Source: CAYJAD01 sp964370675 (lineage in GTDB: Bacteria; Desulfobacterota; Desulfovibrionia; Desulfovibrionales; Desulfovibrionaceae). From it: a stretch of DNA of 64,000 nt. The stretch's first letter is position 1; the number at the start of each line of letters is the position of its first letter. Made by a program: the position numbers and the translations under genes. The stretch spans positions 22,572 through 86,571 of the forward strand of contig CAYJKC010000006.1 of NCBI GenBank assembly GCA_964370675.1, in the 5' to 3' direction. This document shows, piece after piece, positions 52,001-60,131 of the stretch. Below the pieces are notes generated by a model, which did no database searches, was not told where the DNA came from, and was given only the letters and a program-made list of their open reading frames with translations.

Positions 52001-53639
52001 GTGACATGGAAAGTTCTTCGCGCAATGGGTCAATGGGTGGGTTGGTCACTTGTGCAAATTGTTGTTTAAAATAATTAAAGAGGGTTTTTGGCTCATTTTC
52101 CAAAACTGCCAAGGGTATATCATGACCCATAGCTCCAACTGGTTCTTGGCTGTCCCTTGCCATGGGTAGGATTACATTTTTAACTACTTGCGGTTTATAA
52201 TCAAATAAGTATTGCATACATGTTAAATCACTACAAGGGCTTTGACTTGCCTTGCTTTTATCTCCATCGTCATGCATGAGATCGGCCAGGGCAATACCAT
52301 GTTGATTAAGCCAGCGTCGATATGGTTTTTCGCGCACCACATTACCTTTGATTTCTGCATCAGAAACCATGCGACCACGCTTTATATCCACCATTAGCAT
52401 ACGCCGCGGGCGCAATTGTTGCCGTTCTACAATGCGCTCTGGCTCTACATCCATAACTCCAGTTTCTGAAGCAAGCACCACCATACCATCTTGTGATACG
52501 GTGGAGCGGCAAGGTCTTAGCCCATTGCGGTCAAGCATGGCACCAACTCTGCTGTGTCCATCGGTAAAAACAAGAGCAGTGGGACCGTCCCAAGGGTCCA
52601 TTAATGCTGCATGATATTCATAAAAAGCGCGCTTATTGTCGCCCATAACAAAGGTTGGACCAAATGGCTCTGGTATAAGCATCATTAAAGCGTGTTCCAT
52701 AGAATAGCCACTACGCACAAGTATTTCTAAGGCATTATCTAAGCGTGCAGAGTCACTGGCACTGGTATCAATAATAGGGAAAAGATCTTTTAATTCATCG
52801 CCAAAAAGCTTAGATGACATTTCCGGTTGGCGGCGTAACATACGCGCTGCGTTACCACGTATGGTATTAATCTCACCATTATGGGCTAAATTTCTAAAGG
52901 GCTGAGCCAAACGCCATGAAGGTAGGGTGTTTGTGCTAAATCTCTCATGAAAAATGGCAAATGGAGCAGTAAAATTTGTATCAATAAGGTCTTGATATAA
53001 ATCACCAAGGCAAGCACCGGGTAGCATTCCTTTATAAATAATACTACGGGCAGAAAGGCTAACTACGTAAAAGCTATTAATATCCATTTCTTTAGATGCT
53101 AACCAAGCTTGCACAGCTTTTTCTATGCGCCTTCTGGCTAAATATAGAGTGCGTTCAAGACCGTCACCTTGGGCTTTTTCTGCTGCAAGCTCTTTAGTTG
53201 GGCGAATCAAGATTTGTAACATATGCGGCATGGTATTTTTGGCAGCAGGACTAACTATGTCAATATCTAGTGGGACATCACGCTCATCTTCAAGAACAAG
53301 TTTTGTTTGAGCTAAGCACTGCTTAATTATATCCATGATAGATGCGTGTGTACTTTGCTCTTGGGGCATAAATAATTGCCCCACTGCAAATGGTGCATCT
53401 GTATCTAAGGCTTGTAGGGCTGACCATTGACGTTTAAAAAATGCCCTTGGCAATGGCATGAGTAAACCAGCACCATCGCCAGAATTTTCTCCCATACCTT
53501 GGCCGCCACGATGAGCAAGGCGTGCCATGGCAGTTAGGGCATCAGCTATTACTTGATGGCTTGGAACTCCAGAAAGACGGGCAACAAAACCAACACCGCA
53601 AGCATCACGTTCATCTAAAGGGTTATATAAACTATTCAT
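49086..53639 (-). CDS. gltB: glutamate synthase large subunit
   Basis: A 1517-residue GOGAT alpha-type subunit, which makes glutamate from glutamine and 2-oxoglutarate. An N-terminal peptide of 13 residues precedes Cys14 (DACGVGFVARL), the class II amidotransferase nucleophile after processing. The central domain, the FMN domain (GAKPGEGGQLPAHKVTADIA), the [3Fe-4S] cysteines in CIMCRNCHKGKCP, and the C-terminal beta-helix (GISGGIIVV-like repeats) are all present. No gltD is beside it, so the electron donor (ferredoxin or a distant NADPH subunit) is open. It pairs with glnN upstream across a 280-base gap. Confidence 0.96.
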   Translation of the reverse strand: MNSLYNPLDERDACGVGFVARLSGVPSHQVIADALTAMARLAHRGGQGMGENSGDGAGLLMPLPRAFFKRQWSALQALDTDAPFAVGQLFMPQEQSTHASIMDIIKQCLAQTKLVLEDERDVPLDIDIVSPAAKNTMPHMLQILIRPTKELAAEKAQGDGLERTLYLARRRIEKAVQAWLASKEMDINSFYVVSLSARSIIYKGMLPGACLGDLYQDLIDTNFTAPFAIFHERFSTNTLPSWRLAQPFRNLAHNGEINTIRGNAARMLRRQPEMSSKLFGDELKDLFPIIDTSASDSARLDNALEILVRSGYSMEHALMMLIPEPFGPTFVMGDNKRAFYEYHAALMDPWDGPTALVFTDGHSRVGAMLDRNGLRPCRSTVSQDGMVVLASETGVMDVEPERIVERQQLRPRRMLMVDIKRGRMVSDAEIKGNVVREKPYRRWLNQHGIALADLMHDDGDKSKASQSPCSDLTCMQYLFDYKPQVVKNVILPMARDSQEPVGAMGHDIPLAVLENEPKTLFNYFKQQFAQVTNPPIDPLREELSMSLMNFAGREQNILEPAPENCAILRLPYPFLDRNEMLHVRMSTRAEVKAYTLDACFDLPSMGQEGQALELGLEKLFKAAEDALEQGATILIISDGAASAKRVPIPCLLALSALHHHLRRTEKRHLCGLFVETGEACEVMHMALLSAYGASGICPYTALDTVKQLAESGQIPNILPHQAQANYIAALKKGMLKAFARLGISTQRSFRSGHYFEALGINEEIIEKHFTGTPSRIGGVGFDIIAKDTIIRHTKAYQQNNLPDTKSEVVHLWNKQAVRHLHDAVRNNDIHAYAKYTNTGDANNSPITLRCLFDIKQGKSILLEQVEPASEIVKRFIGAAMSFGALSKEAHEAIAIACNAMGARSNCGEGGEDPKRNMISDNGQDRRSRVRQVASGRFGVTAEYLAHADEIQIKIAQGAKPGEGGQLPAHKVTADIAAVRGTTPGVTLISPPPHHDIYSIEDLAQIIFDLKRIQPTANISVKLVAEAGVGTVAVGVVKAGANQILISGHDGGTGASPLSAMQQTGLPWEMGLLETHQALLANGLRHKVKLRTDGHIRTGRDMLIAFMLGAEECSVGTAMLVSLGCIMCRNCHKGKCPVGIATQEQKLRAKFGGTPEHLVRMFFFMAEDLRQYMAKVGIAHVQDLIGRADLLQMSNNISSERAKTLKLEHFFQCTTKGLKPWQKDLQDEQVQLTKTSLDAAIMEGAAPLLEGKPIRCTYNGTIINTDRAIGTRLAGEIVRKLKKRRLPQHSYTINLWGSAGQSLGAFLTPGVTITVRGDANDYVGKGLSGGIIVVTPARKSTFEAATQSIVGNVALYGATSGEAYFCGMAGERFAVRNSGAMAVVEGIGDHGCEYMTGGVVVVLGQCGYNFAAGMSGGVAFVYDKDERFQNRCNTQSVDMESVKNQEDCNLLRALIEQHNHYTGSKCAEDLLKNWDASLALFVKVMPIDYKMALERQRQCIKHGTETISATEEVYLVDD

Positions 53640-53677
53640 GTCAGCTCCTTCATATATTAAACTCTAAGCAGGGGAAA

Positions 53678-53876
53678 AGGAGGGGGCTTTAGCTCTCTCC
53701 TTAGAGTGTTGACAAAGTCAACACGACCGATAAATCAAGAGTAGGCGGAGCTTTGCTTCGCCGTTAAACAATTGATTTTCGTGCCTTTCCGCTTGACAGC
53801 TTTGCTGACATCAGCGGCGCAAAGCCCACTTTGTGGCTTTGTCATTAATCTAAGGAGAGAGCTTTAGCTCCCTCCT
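53678..53876. repeat. 199-bp hairpin-rich element with 28-bp inverted ends
   Basis: Ends 53678-53705 and 53849-53876 are inverted repeats matching at 25 of 28 positions. Inside lie several short stems with mostly 3-base TTT or AAA loops: GTGTTGAC-AAA-GTCAACAC (perfect), GGCGGAGC-TTT-GCTTCGCC, GACAGC-TTT-GCTGAC, and AAAGCCCAC-TTT-GTGGCTTT. The segment is much richer in G and C than its neighbours and codes for nothing. It occupies most of the gap between glnN and gltB. No target duplication was seen. Confidence 0.65.
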
Positions 53877-53919
53877 CATTTTTTGAGAAACCTTTTCTGA
53901 AGAAAGGGTTTAAATTTAC

Positions 53920-56118
53920 TTAGTTAATCCAAAGCATTTCAGCATATCTTGGATAAGGCCAAGTAGAGTCTTCAACCATTAATTCAAGTTGATCTGCATA
54001 TTTACGGCATTCATCCAAGGCAGGTACAACAGTATTACGCATATAGCGAGCATGGTCAAGGGTGTCAGTATGTTCTGCATGTTCTCTTGCATTATCAAGG
54101 GCAGTTAAGGCTTTGTCTAGGTTTAAGCATACTTCACGTAAAGCTGAGAAGCGAGCTTCTTCAGGGAGTTTGCCTTTTTCACCAAGTACCGCACGCGTTT
54201 GTAACACTAAATCAGCGGCTTCTTTTTGAGCACGTAAACCCACAGGTATGATACTTTCACGAACCATTGCCGCACAAACATTGGCTTCGATATTGATTAA
54301 TTTGGCATAGGTTTCGAGTAATATCTCTTGACGAGCCAGCATTTCACGCTCTGAAAGTACATTGGTGCGCAAAAATACGTCCATAACTTCAGGGTAGCTA
54401 TAACGCTCAAGGGCTTCCACTGTGGTTGCAAGGTTAGGCAAACCGCGGCGTTTTGCTTCAATTGGCCATTCTTCTGAATAACCATTACCATTAAATACTA
54501 TGTCCATATGCTCGCTAAAGATACGTGGGAGCAGAGTTTGTAATGCTTCATTAAGCTTTGTACCACTGGCAGCAGAGGCTTCAAGTTCTGTGGCAATATC
54601 GTCAAGGGCACAAGCCACAGCCGCATTAAGAGTGATATTTACTGGTGCAACTGATTGCGATGATCCCACAGCACGAAATTCAAACTTATTACCAGTAAAG
54701 GCAAAGGGGCTTGTACGGTTGCGGTCAGAAAAATCTTTTGGAAGCGGAGGCAGTACATCAACGCCAATTTCCATGTAGGGTTTTGTTCCTTCACGTTGTG
54801 CTTCACCGCTAATTAAAGCATCAAGTACGTCGGTTAGTTGATCTCCTAAAAATACAGAAATAATGGCAGGAGGTGCTTCGTTGGCACCAAGGCGATGATC
54901 ATTACCAGCACCTACTGTTCCAAGACGCAGAGCCATGCTATGTTTATGCACAGCACGTAGGGTAGCTGCAAGAAATACTAAGAATTGCGCGTTGGTAAGT
55001 GGTGTATCACCTGGATTTAACAAATTTGCACCATCAGAGTCGCACAAAGACCAGTTATTGTGCTTACCACTACCGTTAACACCAGCAAATGGTTTTTCAT
55101 GCAATAAGCAAATAAAACCGTGCTCTCCAGCAGTATGGCGTAAAATATTCATGGTTAGCATATTATGGTCGGTGGCAATATTGCATTCCTCATAAAGTGG
55201 AGCTAATTCAAATTGTCCGGGGGCTACTTCATTATGACGAGTTTTAACAGGAATACCAAGAGCAAAAAGACGCTTTTCTACATCATGCATAAAGGCCATA
55301 ACCCGTGCAGGAATATCTCCAAAGTAATGGTCATCCATTTCTTGACCCTTAGGTGGGGCAGCTCCTACTAAGGTGCGTCCTGCTAATAATAAGTCAGGAC
55401 GAAGTGCAGCAAGGCGGCTATCTACAAGAAAATATTCTTGCTCAGCTCCTACCATGGGGCGTACATGGGTTGCAGTTTCATTGCCAAAAAGGCGCAAAAT
55501 ACGCATGGCTTGACGTGAAACAGCACTAATGGAGCGCAAAAGTGGAGTTTTACGATCTAAAGCTTCACCAGAATAAGAGTAAAACATGGACGGAATGTGT
55601 AGAGTATGTCCAAGTTTACCAGGCAGTAAGAATGCAGGAACGGTCGGGTCCCAAGCAGTATAACCACGAGCTTCAAAGGTTGAGCGAATACCACCAGATG
55701 GAAATGATGATGCATCAGGCTCACCACTAATTAACATTTTGCCAGAAAATTCATTAAGCAAATGCCCATCAGCAGAAAGGGTTAAAAAGGCATCGTGCTT
55801 TTCTGCTGTAAATCCTGTCATGGGGTGAAACCAGTGGGTGTAGTGTGTTGCACCACGCTCAATGGCCCAGTCTTTCATGGCAGAAGCAACTACGTCGGCA
55901 ATTTCAGCTGGTAAACGTGCACCTTCACGAATGGTGCGTTCAAGCTTTTTAAATACATCGCGGGGCAAGCGCTCACGCATAACATGTATTGTAAAAACGT
56001 CTTTTGCAAAATAACGCCCCATTTCTATGTTGGGGGTTAAGTGACCTTCGGCAGTGTCAATGGGTTGTGGGCTTGCGCTAAAAGCTTCCATTACCGCAAG
56101 ACGGCGTGATGATGTCAT
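53920..56118 (-). CDS. glnN: type III glutamine synthetase
   Basis: A 732-residue GSIII, which makes glutamine from glutamate, ammonia and ATP; the size is typical for this class (GSI has about 450-470). VGAEQEYFLVD near 222-232 provides metal-binding glutamates, NGSGKHNNWSLC near 350-361 the substrate site, and FRAVGSSQSVAPVNITLN the arginine-containing GSIII signature. GSIII lacks the Tyr adenylylation site of GSI. A sigma-54 promoter match lies upstream, which fits control by nitrogen status. gltB follows on the same strand. Confidence 0.96.
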   Translation of the reverse strand: MTSSRRLAVMEAFSASPQPIDTAEGHLTPNIEMGRYFAKDVFTIHVMRERLPRDVFKKLERTIREGARLPAEIADVVASAMKDWAIERGATHYTHWFHPMTGFTAEKHDAFLTLSADGHLLNEFSGKMLISGEPDASSFPSGGIRSTFEARGYTAWDPTVPAFLLPGKLGHTLHIPSMFYSYSGEALDRKTPLLRSISAVSRQAMRILRLFGNETATHVRPMVGAEQEYFLVDSRLAALRPDLLLAGRTLVGAAPPKGQEMDDHYFGDIPARVMAFMHDVEKRLFALGIPVKTRHNEVAPGQFELAPLYEECNIATDHNMLTMNILRHTAGEHGFICLLHEKPFAGVNGSGKHNNWSLCDSDGANLLNPGDTPLTNAQFLVFLAATLRAVHKHSMALRLGTVGAGNDHRLGANEAPPAIISVFLGDQLTDVLDALISGEAQREGTKPYMEIGVDVLPPLPKDFSDRNRTSPFAFTGNKFEFRAVGSSQSVAPVNITLNAAVACALDDIATELEASAASGTKLNEALQTLLPRIFSEHMDIVFNGNGYSEEWPIEAKRRGLPNLATTVEALERYSYPEVMDVFLRTNVLSEREMLARQEILLETYAKLINIEANVCAAMVRESIIPVGLRAQKEAADLVLQTRAVLGEKGKLPEEARFSALREVCLNLDKALTALDNAREHAEHTDTLDHARYMRNTVVPALDECRKYADQLELMVEDSTWPYPRYAEMLWIN

Positions 56119-56174
56119 AGTAAACTCCTTAAACTATATGGTGATTAAATTTAGCATTTCAACTGTGCCTCTAT

Positions 56175-56190
56175 AGCATTTAATGTGCCA
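56175..56190 (-). promoter_or_regulatory. sigma-54 promoter of glnN
   Basis: On the minus strand TGGCACATTAAATGCT matches the -24/-12 consensus (TGGCAC, five bases, then WTGCW) with exact GG-to-GC spacing. It lies about 57 bases before the glnN ATG. Confidence 0.75.
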
Positions 56191-56393
56191 AGAGTAGCAA
56201 AATATAGTTGCTTGTTTATTATTTTGTTGTAATAAAAAGATTTTTTTAAGTGTATAATTAATGAGTGCTAAAAAACGATATATTGTATTATGGATTTTTT
56301 AAACTTTAATGTAGAAAAAATGTCATCTTGCGCTGTTAAAGCTTGAAAAATTGTATCAAACACTCAATGTAAATACAATAAACAATAATTATT

Positions 56394-56421
56394 ATAATGT
56401 ATTATAAATATAATACATTAT
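56394..56421. promoter_or_regulatory. 28-bp perfect dyad
   Basis: ATAATGTATTATA (56394-56406), AA, then the exact inverted repeat (56409-56421). It lies about 200 bases upstream of the sigma-54 promoter and 175 before the sigma-28-like promoter on the other side. It could be an enhancer-type binding site, or a hairpin. Only symmetry is seen. Confidence 0.4.
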
Positions 56422-56594
56422 TGTAGAAAATGTATGTATGATGCTAAAAAAGTAACATAAAATGATTATGACATCATAACCATGGCAAAATATTAAGTAT
56501 TTTTCAAATTGGCATAATACTGCCATGCTCTATAGAGTTTTATAGCTTATGACAAGATTCTTATCATAAAGTGTATATTAATTATAAATGGACA

Positions 56595-56621
56595 TAAAGT
56601 TTTAAAGGGTATATACGATTT
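56595..56621 (+). promoter_or_regulatory. sigma-28-like (FliA) promoter of chemoreceptor
   Basis: TAAAGTTT (56595-56602) equals the -35 consensus; 11 bases follow, then TACGATTT (56614-56621), sharing the CGAT core of GCCGATAA. It lies 54 bases before the chemoreceptor ATG. Confidence 0.5.
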
Positions 56622-56629
56622 ATGTATTG

Positions 56630-56649
56630 TAGTACATAAAAGTGTACTA
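56630..56649. promoter_or_regulatory. palindrome before chemoreceptor gene
   Basis: TAGTACA-TAAAAG-TGTACTA has perfect 7-bp arms. It lies just after the predicted transcription start, where a repressor site or leader hairpin would act. Confidence 0.3.
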
Positions 56650-56675
56650 AAATTTAACCCCGTGTGAGGATGGAA

Positions 56676-59069
56676 ATGAAGCTACTGTACAAAATTCAGC
56701 TACCGATTTTTGCCTTATTGATTTTGTTGTTAGGGGTCAATAGCTATTTAAGCTATCAAGAGGCTGCCAACGGCCTAAGAGACGCATCATTAGAAACTTT
56801 GCAAGGTGAAACCCATGCTTTGGCAAATTTTGTTCGAGATATTGGTGAAACGAACAAAGAAAATATTTTGCGTATAGCTAGTAATGAAGAAATACTTAGT
56901 TTTTACCAAGGTGACACACAAAATATTGATAGTGTAACTTATACCAATGACGTTTTACAAAGGATTTCCAAGTCTTATAAAGACTTTCTTTACGTTGCAC
57001 TTTTTGATTTAGAAGGTAAAATTATTGCATCTTCAGACCCAAAAACTGCTGTCATTGGTGCTGATTTTGGCGATAGGGATTACTTTAAAAAGGCCGCAGC
57101 TGGTGAAGTTTATACTTCCTCTGTTTTTTTGGGACGCGTGCAACCATTTCCAGTGATTATTGTTTCAGCTCCAGTTATGGTTGATAATAAAGTTGTGGGT
57201 GTTCTACGAGGAACATTAAATGTTCAAAAAATGACTGAAATCATTTTGGATATTGCTATTGGTGAAAATGGCTTTGCATATATCCTTAATGATGAAGGCT
57301 TAGTGTCTATTGTGCGTGTTAAAGAGTGGCTTTTTAACAAAGACTTATCTGTAATACCGCTATATAAAGGTTGGGTAGCACAGGGAGGCGAAGGTTTTTC
57401 AGAGGAAACCAGTGTTAATGGAGATAACATTTTTGTTTATCGACAAGCAATACCTGAAATGAAAATTGTAGTTGTGGTGCGCGCTCCTGAAAAAGAAGTG
57501 ATGTCATCACTTGTTGATATTCGTAATAGTGCTTTTATGGTTGTTATTGGAGCCTTATTAGCAGGTGCAGTTGTTATTTATCTTATTGTTAATCCTATTG
57601 TAAGTTCTTTAACTCGTGGTGTAAACTTTGCCAATGATATAGCCAATGGTAAGCTTGACGGCACCCTTGCTGTGACGCGCAAAGACGAAATAGGTGCTTT
57701 GGCTGATGCTTTACGCTCCATTCCATCCACATTAAACAGTGTTATTGAAGAATATAATCAATTGGGTGAAAAAATTCATTATGGATATGTGGACTCCGTA
57801 GGTGATGCATCTAAATTTGAGGGTGATTTTGCATGTCTTGTTCAGGGTACTAATAGCATCTTGAATAATTTTAAGTCATTATTGGAGAGTATTAATTCAC
57901 CAGTATTTATTTTAGACAAAAATTTAAATGCAACTTATGCCAATGCTGTAACTCGCTCTCTTGTGGGAGATGATTACATGGGTAAGAGTTGTAAAACCTT
58001 GTTTAACAATGAAGATAATGGCACAGAACATGATGCTGTATTAATAGCAGCTAGAACAAAGCAGCCTGCCACAAATGACACAGTAACGCGTCCAAAGGGG
58101 CGCCAGATTGATGTGACCTATAGTGCTATACCCATGACTGGTAATGATGGTGAGCTAAATTGTATACTTATATTGGTAACAGATGTAACAAATATTAAGA
58201 AAACTCAGCGCACTATTGTTGAAGTTGCCCATGAAGCAAACGATATCGCCAATCGTGCGGCAGCAGCTGCAGAGCAGCTTTCAGCTCAGGTTGAGCAGGT
58301 AAGCCGTGGAACTAGTGATCAACGTGATAGAACAGCATCAGCAGCAGCAGCTATTGAAGAAATGAATGCAACTGTGCTTGAAGTAGCGCGTAATGCAGAA
58401 GAAGCTAGAATTCAGGCTGGTGAAACTCAAAGTAAGTCTAGCCATGGTGCCGAACTTGTAGAAAAAGTTGTTAAATCTATTGGTGATGTTAATACTGTTT
58501 CTGAAACTCTTTCTGAAAACATTAAGGCACTTGGAACACAAGCAGAATCTATAGGCAGTGTTATGGGTGTTATCTCTGATATTGCTGACCAAACAAACTT
58601 ACTTGCACTTAATGCTGCCATCGAAGCAGCGCGTGCAGGTGAAGCAGGGCGCGGTTTTGCCGTTGTTGCTGATGAAGTGCGAAAGCTTGCAGAAAAGACT
58701 ATGTCTGCTACTACAGAAGTTGGCAGCAGTATTAGTGGCATTCAATCTTCAACTGCAGTAAATATTGAACAGTTTGATAAGGCAGCAAAGATTATAGCAG
58801 AAGCCACAGAGCTAGCTAATGTCTCAGGTCAAGCTTTAACTGAAATTTATGAACTTGCAGAAGGTAATGCCGGCTTAATTACTGGTATTGCCACAGCAGC
58901 AGAAGAACAATCAGCCACAGCTGAGGAAATTCATCTTGCAGCTGAAGGCGTTAATCGTATTGCTGATGAAATTTCTACTGGAATGGATGAGGCAGCCATT
59001 GCGGTGCGTGAACTTGCAGAGCTATCACTTAACTTAAAAGAAACTTTGAATAGATTGCAAAATTTATAA
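56676..59069 (+). CDS. methyl-accepting chemotaxis protein (Cache, HAMP, PAS)
   Basis: A 797-residue chemoreceptor. ATG 56676 is six bases after GAGG; the ATG at 56670 touches the site. Order: TM1 about 6-25, dCache periplasmic domain about 35-275, TM2 about 285-310, HAMP about 310-365, PAS domain about 415-515 (PVFILDKNLNATYANAV), signalling domain with the conserved tip DQTNLLALNAAIEAARAGEA near 642-661. The C-terminus lacks a CheR/CheB-tethering pentapeptide. Cache domains bind small organic acids or amino acids. A sigma-28-like promoter links it to motility control. Confidence 0.95.
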   Translation: MKLLYKIQLPIFALLILLLGVNSYLSYQEAANGLRDASLETLQGETHALANFVRDIGETNKENILRIASNEEILSFYQGDTQNIDSVTYTNDVLQRISKSYKDFLYVALFDLEGKIIASSDPKTAVIGADFGDRDYFKKAAAGEVYTSSVFLGRVQPFPVIIVSAPVMVDNKVVGVLRGTLNVQKMTEIILDIAIGENGFAYILNDEGLVSIVRVKEWLFNKDLSVIPLYKGWVAQGGEGFSEETSVNGDNIFVYRQAIPEMKIVVVVRAPEKEVMSSLVDIRNSAFMVVIGALLAGAVVIYLIVNPIVSSLTRGVNFANDIANGKLDGTLAVTRKDEIGALADALRSIPSTLNSVIEEYNQLGEKIHYGYVDSVGDASKFEGDFACLVQGTNSILNNFKSLLESINSPVFILDKNLNATYANAVTRSLVGDDYMGKSCKTLFNNEDNGTEHDAVLIAARTKQPATNDTVTRPKGRQIDVTYSAIPMTGNDGELNCILILVTDVTNIKKTQRTIVEVAHEANDIANRAAAAAEQLSAQVEQVSRGTSDQRDRTASAAAAIEEMNATVLEVARNAEEARIQAGETQSKSSHGAELVEKVVKSIGDVNTVSETLSENIKALGTQAESIGSVMGVISDIADQTNLLALNAAIEAARAGEAGRGFAVVADEVRKLAEKTMSATTEVGSSISGIQSSTAVNIEQFDKAAKIIAEATELANVSGQALTEIYELAEGNAGLITGIATAAEEQSATAEEIHLAAEGVNRIADEISTGMDEAAIAVRELAELSLNLKETLNRLQNL

Positions 59070-59157
59070 AAAACTAAATTGTTAAATTAGTAGGTATTAA
59101 AAAACAGGATAGCTTTTTATAAGATAATGTTTTAATAGTTAAAATGAACAAATAAAT

Positions 59158-59200
59158 TTGCCAGAAACAAGTGTATATTATGCTTATTTCTGGCAATTTT
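59158..59200. terminator. hairpin terminator after chemoreceptor
   Basis: TTGCCAGAAA (59158-59167) pairs with TTTCTGGCAA (59187-59196), followed by TTTT. It sits about 90 bases after the stop, between convergent genes. Confidence 0.65.
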
Positions 59201-59268
59201 ATTGATTTATTTTAACTGTAAAATTTTTTTGCTTTTAAGTCGATAAATGGTTTTTCAGTGCCGACTAC

Positions 59269-60102
59269 TTAATGACTTTCTGACAATCTATTTTGTTGAT
59301 AAATTACAACTTTTTTAAAGTACTCTTGAAGGTAATTGTCATAATGCTTAGTCAAACAAGTTTGAAAAACTTGCAAATCATTGTGGTTTGGTAAATAAAG
59401 CCATTTTTGAGTGAGTAAATTAAAGACATCCCAAATATTTTCTTGTTGGTTGTCTGCAAGTTTTACGGCAGAAATATTGGGAAAGTATTTTTTGCAAGAT
59501 AGCTTTTCTACTTCTAAATAGTATGTGTTCTCGTAGTCTTTTTGTACGTATTTTGTGCCACTTAGTGCTGATATAAGCAGGTTGTTACATAAATGATTTG
59601 GCAGGTGTAGAGCATGTAAGTTGGTATCATGCAAAACAATTAGGGCATTTTTTTTTAAGTATGGTAGCACCATTATAAAGTCTAAAAGTTCGCCAGGCAG
59701 TGAGTGCTTGGTGTCTATCAAGCAAAAATCTATGTCATGCCCAATGGTGTGCAAAAAATTATATACATATCCACCTGTATATAAATTTCTTTTTTCCAAA
59801 AGAGTAGGGTAAAATTCAAGCAAAAAGCCAGAGTTTTTTAACTTATTTCTATAATATTTTTCGTAATAATCAACACTATGGAAACTAAATTCATGCTTTA
59901 GATATTGTAATGCCTGCAACATAAGAACTGAAGAACTGCCTGCAGCAATGCCAACCTCCAAAACTTTTTTTGGTTTATGCTGCAGAATAAGTTCCACTAA
60001 AAATTTTTGCTCAGAGGGTGCCATTTCAGATAATGCTTCATAGCCAGCTGGTAGCATTGCCATGCATTTTTTTGTTTCATCTGAAATGGTTATAAGTTGC
60101 AT
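59269..60102 (-). CDS. class I SAM-dependent methyltransferase (Methyltransf_24 type)
   Basis: A 277-residue protein. KKVLEVGIAAGSSSVLMLQAL near 54-74 (broken by an acidic motif I end), FSFHSVDYYEKYYRN as motif II, and IDFCLIDTKHSL near 125 followed by ALIVLHDTN near 155 match the class often found beside sugar and cell-surface genes. The substrate is unknown. The C-terminal 100 residues are helical. Its neighbour pgl lies 30 bases upstream on the same strand, but no pathway link is evident. Confidence 0.82.
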   Translation of the reverse strand: MQLITISDETKKCMAMLPAGYEALSEMAPSEQKFLVELILQHKPKKVLEVGIAAGSSSVLMLQALQYLKHEFSFHSVDYYEKYYRNKLKNSGFLLEFYPTLLEKRNLYTGGYVYNFLHTIGHDIDFCLIDTKHSLPGELLDFIMVLPYLKKNALIVLHDTNLHALHLPNHLCNNLLISALSGTKYVQKDYENTYYLEVEKLSCKKYFPNISAVKLADNQQENIWDVFNLLTQKWLYLPNHNDLQVFQTCLTKHYDNYLQEYFKKVVIYQQNRLSESH

Positions 60103-60131
60103 ATGGTGTTATTTTTTTGAAAGTATAATTT

